This document shows positions 57,570-64,000 of a DNA stretch of 64,000 nucleotides, piece by piece. How positions within the stretch are numbered: the stretch's first letter is position 1; each line of letters opens with the position of its first letter. Location: positions 354,001 to 418,000 of the forward strand of contig NW_024881779.1 of the NCBI RefSeq assembly GCF_019059575.1, given 5' to 3'. The notes below the pieces were generated by a model. It did no database searches, was not told the origin of the DNA, and worked only from the letters and a program-made list of their open reading frames with translations. The position numbers and the translations under genes were made by a program. Source of the stretch: Amphibalanus amphitrite (lineage: Eukaryota > Arthropoda > Thecostraca > Balanomorpha > Balanidae).

Positions 57570-60500
57570 ACAAAAGGGTAATAATATTTCGGCCGAGGGA
57601 GTGGATCAGTGCCATGACAAAGCATGACGATGCTGCCAAAATCGGGATGCTTTTTTGCCCCCATTTTTTACCCCTAACATGCAGCGCTTAATCCGAACTT
57701 AGAGGTCCCCGACTGATCTTAGACCTTAAAATCGCACCTGTCCGGTGCGCCACCTTTTCTTCAGGGGCGCTCTTCTTGGTTGTATCTGTTCTTACCAATA
57801 ACTAAAGCAAATCGAATGTATAATAAAAAGACATACCTCGAACACAGTTTTATTCACACCCGCTCGTATGCATACTTGTTTTGACCTATACCTTCTCGCA
57901 TCATAATATCACTTCAGTGCTTAACCCTCAACGGAATTTTGGGTTTTCTGCATACGAGTATACCCCGGCCGAGGGGGGGGGGGGGGTGATTGCGACCCCT
58001 CTCCGTCTTTTTGCCCCTAATTGAGCTAGCGCCTTGCGGATAAAACTGAGCGCGTGCGTCGTATGAGATGCAGCAACTGGTACCCAATTTGAATGTCTCG
58101 GGTCAACCGATAAACTCTGAGGTCAGCTCAAAGTCGCGGGATCGGTTTTTGGTAAACAACTTCACCACTTAAGTGGTTACAGAGCCAATATTATGGCACC
58201 ATCGAGTTTTGCATGCTCAACTTCAAGCGCGTCGAATACACCTTTTTGCACTCAAAATAGGCATCTTTTCATTCAATTTCGGCGAATTGCATTCAATTTT
58301 AGCGATCTCTCTATTCGAAGCAAATGAGAGATCGCTAAAATTGAATGCAATTCGCCGAAATTGAATGAAAAGATGCCTATTTTGAGTGCAAAAAGGTGTA
58401 GTATACGCTTTGTTTTCGTTGAGGTCAATTTAAGGCATGTTCACATCAGGTCATGGTCAGGGCAGAGCCACTCAGGCCACGAAGCTGGCCCAAGGAGGTC
58501 ATATATGTAGCTTCTTCGATTCGGTAGGTCCTCACAAGTCCACTGGTGGCTTCCCGACTCGCTAGCTCAATTTGATCGGGACTTTTTGGTGAAAACTCCT
58601 GTGACCTTAGTGACGTCATAAGTGAAGTCGCCTAACTTTAAGAATGGAAAAGTGAATGCTGGGGCTTGCAAAGATTGTATAAAATCGCGAATTAATGCGC
58701 TTGAGACAGCTTTAGATGGCTCCTGGCGCCAAAATAACAGCTTTCATATTTCCCAACTGATTGATAATCGTGAGGTTGCGTGTCCGACCTGACTTCAGGT
58801 CACTCTTAAGAAAAATACGAGATAGCTACATACAAGTTGTGAGGCCTCTGTGAGATAGTACTAGATCATATAAGCTTCATTCCCCGTTGAAAAGTATCCT
58901 GGCACGGGCGAAGGGTGCTGCGACGTCGCGACATTTTGGGACCTTACAGAGGTTCACTTTTGACGTCATTGGTCAACGGCCTTACCTTAACCTTCGCACT
59001 TGTAGGAGGGTGTCGAACAGACCTCCTACCCTCAGTTTTTCGCAAATAACTCGCGCAAAAAGCGGCTGATTGCGACGACACTTTCAGTACCCTCGAGTTA
59101 ATCAATATTACGCCTACCCTGTAATTTATATGACCCTGACTCAAAAGACCTTTGACTTGTGATTTGTTTTCCGAAACCATTTTTGGCCGGAATCGCGTTT
59201 TGGCGTATTTCGCGTAGAGCGCGTTTTATTGTCTTTTTGTGGCTTTAAGCGATCTAACATGTGAAAGGATGTTGATCCCATGGATTCTAGTGGGTATCAA
59301 GGTCACGTGAAGGTCAGTCAGGTCACTGATCTTTGATGACCTTTGTTCACTCTTTCGAGTTCTACATGTTTCTAGGGTAGATTTTGGTCTTTGGAGTTGA
59401 TTTCGCATTTAGAAACCGTTTGAACATTTAAGAAGTAGTTTTGGTTCCCTCGTAACATGTGACCTGATGCACGAAAACATCATCTGTGATCAAAACTAAC
59501 TTGAAATTCGTGATCAGCACCCCGCAAAACCCTATAACAGCTTCACTTTACGAAGCTCTAGCAGGTCCCGATTCCCCGACTTTTGAGTTATATTGACCTG
59601 TCAACCAATGACCTAGGACCTTGAAATTGGGTATCATCGGCCTCCTCTCGTCACGGGCAACACGCTCTTTTTCCGCGAAGCGTTAGCTCGATCAAGGGTT
59701 GAACGGCAAAGGGGTCCAATGGACCCTCCTCCCCCCCTTACGATCGACGCTGGCAAAACACCAATATGGGCGAGGGTGAAAATACAGCTGCTGTCATAAA
59801 AATTCAGCTTGAATCAAAGGTCAGGCTTGCCAAATTTCAGCTTTCGCAGCTATCAACAAAAATAAACATGTGGAGGCGGCACCCGCCTCCCCCCCTCCTC
59901 TCCTCTCGGCCACTGCCAGCGAGGTTTTAAGCGTATCATACACGTTACAAGGCATCATATATCAAGATGACACACCCCAGCAGCCATATGCACTGAACAA
60001 AAACTTATTACCCACGTTAGTCTATCGGCACCATAGCACATGGTCGAGACTGTCGTCAGCCACGGACGCGCACTCGACCAACCCTCTGAGCCCGTTGACT
60101 GCGGGTGACCTTGACATGTCAAGCCTGATCGGCGGCCGGCCGCTGTCGTGCGTTGTTACACGCGGAGGGGAGGGAGACACAAAGCTCTGCGTTATAGTTG
60201 ACCTCTGACCTTTCCCTGCGCTCTGGTCACTGACCCCGCTCCATGTCGCTGGGCGGTGGCATGGCGGTGGAAACCGGTTCTAGCCTCTACACATGCCACC
60301 ATTCTAACCCTCCCCTCCCCACGCTACTACGCGGCGTGGAGTACGCTCGTGCGTAACTGGGCGGAGCAAGGGGTCACGCGATACAGGGGCGGAACTGGTT
60401 GCCCTCCCGCTCGCCGAGCGACCTACGACTAATACCCTGGAGAACCGTACATGGGCGGGATGACGAACAGTGAAGCGATGAGCTTCGAGTTGTTGTCGCA

Positions 60501-60840
60501 TCCACTTTTTTCTCTCCGAACCTTGCACACTCTGGTTAGTGGTTGCCACCTCTTCCCCAACATAAGAAAAATAGGTGGACCCTATTACTGATTTGGGTGT
60601 CTCATACCGTTCGCTCCCCAAATCTGTTGTCCAATATTGGCTGTTAATGGCCGTCTGCACCCAAATCGTGTTATCGTTCATATCACGATCGATAACAAGA
60701 CGTGGGCCGACGACGAGTGTGTCTATAGGACGGCATATATATGTACAGATTGGAAGTTCCTATTGGGGAGGGCGGGAGGGGACTATTTTCCACAGCCTGT
60801 CGCTTGGTTTCCACCCTTCTGCACTGTCCGCCGCCTCTGA
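57570..60840. repeat. Mixed repeats inside the mariner/hAT nest
   Basis: It contains CGGCCGAGGG(G)n blocks at about 57590 and 57966-57988 and a hairpin at 58237-58400. An AGGTCA-rich block at 58400-59660 resembles 24170-25560 in phrase and motif. A frame of 112 codons at 59870-60208 and one of 125 on the minus strand at 60304-60681 have no recognisable domains and are not called. Confidence 0.5.
58237..58400. repeat. Perfect 75-bp hairpin with a 14-nt loop
   Basis: Arm 58237-58311 (starts TACACCTTTTTGCACTCAAA) is the exact reverse complement of 58326-58400 with no mismatch seen. The loop is 58312-58325. Inside, an AATTGCATTCAATTTT-type phrase is itself semi-repetitive. A transcript would form long double-stranded RNA. 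Confidence 0.95.
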
Positions 60841-61787
60841 GCTCGCGTCTTGGACTGCCTGACTTGTTTTGCGGCAGGTCCCTCCCTCCCCGTGTGTACT
60901 GTGTGTGCCTTATCTCGCCTCGGCCGCGGCCCGGTCCCCTCCCCGTCCCTGGACCCGGGCCGTCAACCGCGCGCCACGACTCGGGTCTCCTCCCACCCCT
61001 CTGCCCCTCCCTCCCTCATCGTGCTGGCCATCCTCCGCTCACTCTATTCGAGCCCCAAATCAAGCTAGTAGCAGCGGCAACCTCGCTAACAGCAGGGAGA
61101 CGAAATCAGCCGTCTTGGACGTGCAGGATGGGTCCAAAACCCACTTGGTTATGGAGGCCTTGAGGGCTCTCGCGAAGCGCTGCGCGAAATGTGTTTGTCT
61201 TAACGGTGTTTATTTGAATAAATGAACTTTTTGGTCTAATGAGTCGATGCTGTATCTCTCTGCTCCTTCATGGTCGGGCCCGTAGCTTTCTGAACGCCCC
61301 TCGTACTGTCATCCTTTTATTTTGGCAAGCAGGTCTTTCTAACTATCGTTGTGTTTCCAGTCCTCGTTAGTTGTCGAACCCTTCAATTGGCGTGGGTCTT
61401 CAAAACCGTTCCTGGCCCCGCAGCCGTCTTTTTTAGTCGGCTTGGGCCCTCAAAGCTGTTCCTGTCCCCTTTCAGCACAGCCGTCCTTTTAAGTCGATGT
61501 GGGCCTCTTTCAGAATGGCGTGCATTCCTCCGACACTATCGCCTATATAACTGCACGTTTTGTGCATGGCGTCCGGTGTGGACCCAGATTTCCAAAGTTT
61601 TTTTTTTGTGTTTTTTTTTAGATTTCGGTTAGTCTTGTCAATGACCAGGGCGAAAAATAAGTGGCCGAAATCCGATGAGAAAGGCAGATTTGGGGGTACC
61701 CTACCTTGTAAGCCCCGTCATATATGGCCAGCCGCCGCCTTTGGGCACTACCAATCATTTTCGGAAAACGACACCCCTGCTCGGCCC

Positions 61788-63893
61788 AACATGAATAGCG
61801 AACGGTTAACTCTTATCGTGTCTTCCCGCTTGGTTCAATTCTCGTAGGATAAAATTGCTTTTCTGATTAGCATGTATCATAATACTATGCCTCTCTACAT
61901 AAGTAGAAAAGGGAAAAATGGAACCATGCTGCACGGCCTTAAAGTATCTATTTCCCGGTTCCCGGAACGTGAATTATCCGCTTTCCGGGTCCACGGTCAA
62001 TCGCGCCTTTGTTAGCGTGAACCCTCCAATTTCCGGCGGAATTACATACCAAGCTGAAGGAGCGTCTCCTTGACAACTGTGCTTCGTCAAAGTGCGGTTC
62101 GCGCCGACAGCGGCGTTAAGAGGCGGCCAAGAGGCCACTCGGCGGCGGCCTCGGTGCGTGCCGAACCAAATTACCCGTCTCAGTCAATCACATTAATGTC
62201 ACGATCGCCGCTCATGCATTATTCGGGCCCGTTCGAGGCGCCGGCCGCCGGTTTAACAGGGCTCGAGTACACACCAGCCGATGAGCGAGGGTGCTCACGC
62301 CCATAAATCAGAGGGCTCACCGGCATTTTTCACGCTGATTGGAAACGTTCGTGTTTTTTAGAATCTTGGTGTGAACGCGTTCCAAAAATGTTTGCTTAAC
62401 TGTTTGCATAAGTAGCTGGAAGATTGATCAAGTCTGATTGGATTGTCAGGGGCGCATGGCCGGAGTTCCTTGATGTATTTTTGCCTTTACCTCAGTTATA
62501 TGTATATTGACAAAGGGTTTCCTTGAACGGTAGGCTTTAAACTGTTATGGCGTTATTTAAGTTCACGTTTCTCGGAAATGAAGCAAATTGACAAAAAAAT
62601 GTCGTCAGGCTTTGCAAACAAAACAAGGACTCATTGACAAAGGACCTACATTGGAATCACTCTTAACCAATGTCAATCGGTACACAGCTGCTATAAAATG
62701 CTGCTCTCATCACTACCTAGCCCCTTCTGCACTTTGTCTGAAGGCTTCTTAGTGCTAAATGATAACTGTCTTGGATATTGCTCACTTTTGAGTTCTATTT
62801 TTATGATTTGAACGCTAAAGCCTGAGTGATGGTGGCCGATGCATCTCATTAAATTTGTCAATGAATAAAGCGACATAATATCTTTGAGGCACGCATGTTA
62901 TAAAAAAGTGAAGCAGTTTTCAACAAAGAAGCCAAGCGAAGGTAAGAATTGCATGAAGCAACTTTGAATAGCATGAACGGGGGCTGCCAGCCCCCGTTCA
63001 ACCAGCCCAGGCGCGGCGCCGGGCTGGTTCGCTCGGGCGGCGAGCGAACGGCCACCGCCTGGGAGGGTAGGCTGTGCCGCTCCGCACGGCGGCACGGCGG
63101 GTTAGCCTACCTCCCAGTCGGAGACTCTGCTGACTGCTGCTGGACCGGCCGGGCAGGACTGCTGCTGGACCGGCCGGGCGGACGGCGCGGGTGCAGTGAC
63201 GGCAAACCACTCCAACCGGCCGCTCATCCTTCCATAACGTCATCTGAGTAGTGGTTCACCGCTCCTCACTGAAATTAGACGGAAAATTTGAATGGTGCAT
63301 TCGTTTTCACCAATATCGTTATCTCATCAGACCACCAATTCAGAGCAAACAGTGCATAACCGCGTTTCATAGGCAGTTTTATGAAACAAGCAACAAATAT
63401 CTTTTGAATTTACCACATAAGTCATCGTAAATAAATAATAAATAAATTGCATCAGTACGTAATCAGCTACATAACTGGAATCCCTGTGCTCCTTCCATAT
63501 ACATAATATTATATGGGTTAAGTTATTATGGGTTAAGTTATTATCAGTTAAGTTATTACGGGTTAAGTTATAGGTACTCGCCTATATAAGCGAGTTGGCT
63601 TCAATGAAAAATTTTCCCTACCTAAGACTATCTGTTTTCCAAACATCAAATTGTGTCTATTTCGCTAGGCATCAAAGAAGCCATTTGACATAAGTTCTGT
63701 CATAGACCTCTACATACCCTTTATGTAGAGGTCTATGGTTCTGTAAAAACGCATAACCCTTTTCCGCCCTACCTCCCACGTGTCCGTTTTTTCCGCCCTG
63801 CCGCCGTGTCTCTGCCGTGCCCAGCAAACGGTCCCCGTCGAAGGAGAACTTTAGCAAAGTTGGCGAGCCGCCGCCAAGGAGAGCCGACAGTAA
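61788..63893. other. Intergenic with short repeats, no gene called
   Basis: It contains a GGGTTAAGTTATTAT repeat (four units, 63512-63572) and the hairpin at 63701. 63000-63200 is GC-rich with a duplicated CTGCTGCTGGACCGGCCGGG. Confidence 0.5.
63701..63737. repeat. 16-bp-arm perfect hairpin related to 12292-12321
   Basis: CATAGACCTCTACATA and its complement flank a 5-nt loop. The outer eight bases CATAGACC are shared with the hairpin at 12292. Confidence 0.8.
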
Positions 63894-64000
63894 ATGAGCC
63901 ATTCGCCAGATGGGGGCATGTGCAATCCAATCACCGTGAGCGCGGCGGGCATCACCAGAGAAAGCACGCCGGCGACGCTCTACGAGCCGCCGCCGAACGT
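63894..64000 (+). CDS. Candidate start of a coding exon cut by the window edge
   Basis: An ATG directly after an in-frame TAA opens a frame to the window end, beginning MSHSPDGGMCNPITVSAAGI, then TLYEPPPN. GC-rich third positions and a Ser/Pro-rich, protein-like composition support coding. A pyrimidine tract ending in CCCAG at about 63825 lies upstream, so it could instead be part of a spliced exon in another frame; a second frame is also open to the edge. No family recognised. Confidence 0.35.
   Translation, partial: MSHSPDGGMCNPITVSAAGITRESTPATLYEPPPN

Larger units (their letters stand above)
56454..61303 (+). mobile_element. Mariner element split by later insertions
   Basis: The TIRs CGAGGGGCGTTCAAAAAG (56454) and CGAGGGGCGTTCAGAAAG (minus strand from 61303) remain similar for about 45 bp, and TA flanks both (56452-56453 and 61304-61305). 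Just inside the left end an ATG at 56642 begins a transposase-like N-terminus (MGDAQKRAVIRFIVV). Near the right end a frame ends with a transposase-like C-terminus (LAKRCAKCVCLNGVYLNK) at about 61225. The catalytic part between was not found. About 3.5 kb of other sequence separates the two. Confidence 0.8.
54308..61779. mobile_element. Large hAT-like element, 7.47 kb, with nested insertions
   Basis: The left end CAGGGGCGTCGTTTT (54308) and right end CAGGGGTGTCGTTTT (minus strand from 61779) are flanked by a perfect 8-bp TSD CTCGGCCC (54300-54307 and 61780-61787). Subterminal CACTACCAAT motifs lie inside both ends. Two further related termini occur inside (left-type at 54721, right-type ending 55072), without matching TSDs. 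No hAT transposase frame is visible; much of the length is other inserted elements. Confidence 0.85.

Noticed and set aside
59870-60681. Two ~110-125-codon frames in opposite strands
   Set aside because: No domain, splice or codon support, and they sit inside a transposon nest.

Overview
This is nuclear DNA of an invertebrate animal. Bacterial operons, CRISPR arrays and rRNA are absent. What is present is spliced-exon signatures (polypyrimidine-AG acceptors, GTAAGT, GTGAGT and GTAGGT donors), a TATA plus TCAGTC initiator core promoter of the arthropod type, mariner and hAT transposons with correct target-site duplications (TSDs), a CR1-like LINE, an LTR retrotransposon, long GA/CT microsatellites and many GC-rich minisatellites. 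A crustacean is the most natural reading, but the sequence alone does not fix the species.

Layout. 1-3395 is a 478-bp satellite with a head-to-head inversion at 1022/1023; each unit carries nine AGGTCA half-sites. 4153-4698 and 6452-7010 are inverted copies of one promoter, 5' leader and signal-peptide sequence. The right copy drives a complete small secreted-protein ORF (6961-7407). The left copy is broken just after the signal peptide by what looks like a hAT end. 9037-9514 is a 60-bp minisatellite, and 10101-10233 is a convincing internal coding exon of an unrecognised gene. 13918-20150 is a nested retroelement block on the minus strand: a 5'-truncated CR1/Jockey-like LINE whose 3' UTR is split by an LTR retrotransposon (14031-18664, TSD GAAAA). 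The LTR element keeps gag and pol, with a textbook -1 frameshift signal between them and one in-frame TGA near the pol end.

20-36 kb is gene-poor. It holds a CT tract feeding a candidate exon (21491-21750), AGGTCA-rich dispersed repeats, a mariner deletion derivative (26202-27007), an E-box cluster and several minisatellites. 36907-41279 is a transposon nest: a hAT-like element (8-bp TSD ATCCCTAC) holds a foldback-like element (9-bp TSD, ends built from arrays of an AAAAGTCAA motif), which holds a LINE tail. 41-50 kb holds hairpin elements, a 340-bp GA tract and a 34-bp minisatellite with two alternating unit types. 50831-50965 is a candidate first coding exon with a strong donor. 54300-61787 is a second large nest: a 7.5-kb hAT-like element (8-bp TSD CTCGGCCC) containing a 176-bp inverted repeat, a mariner split open by further insertions, and a perfect 75-bp hairpin. 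The last 107 bases may begin another coding exon.

The host coding content is small. The window is mostly an archive of transposons inserted into transposons plus tandem-repeat expansions. The candidate exons cannot be joined into gene models from this window alone. All identities and family calls were made by reading the sequence; no alignment or search was run.
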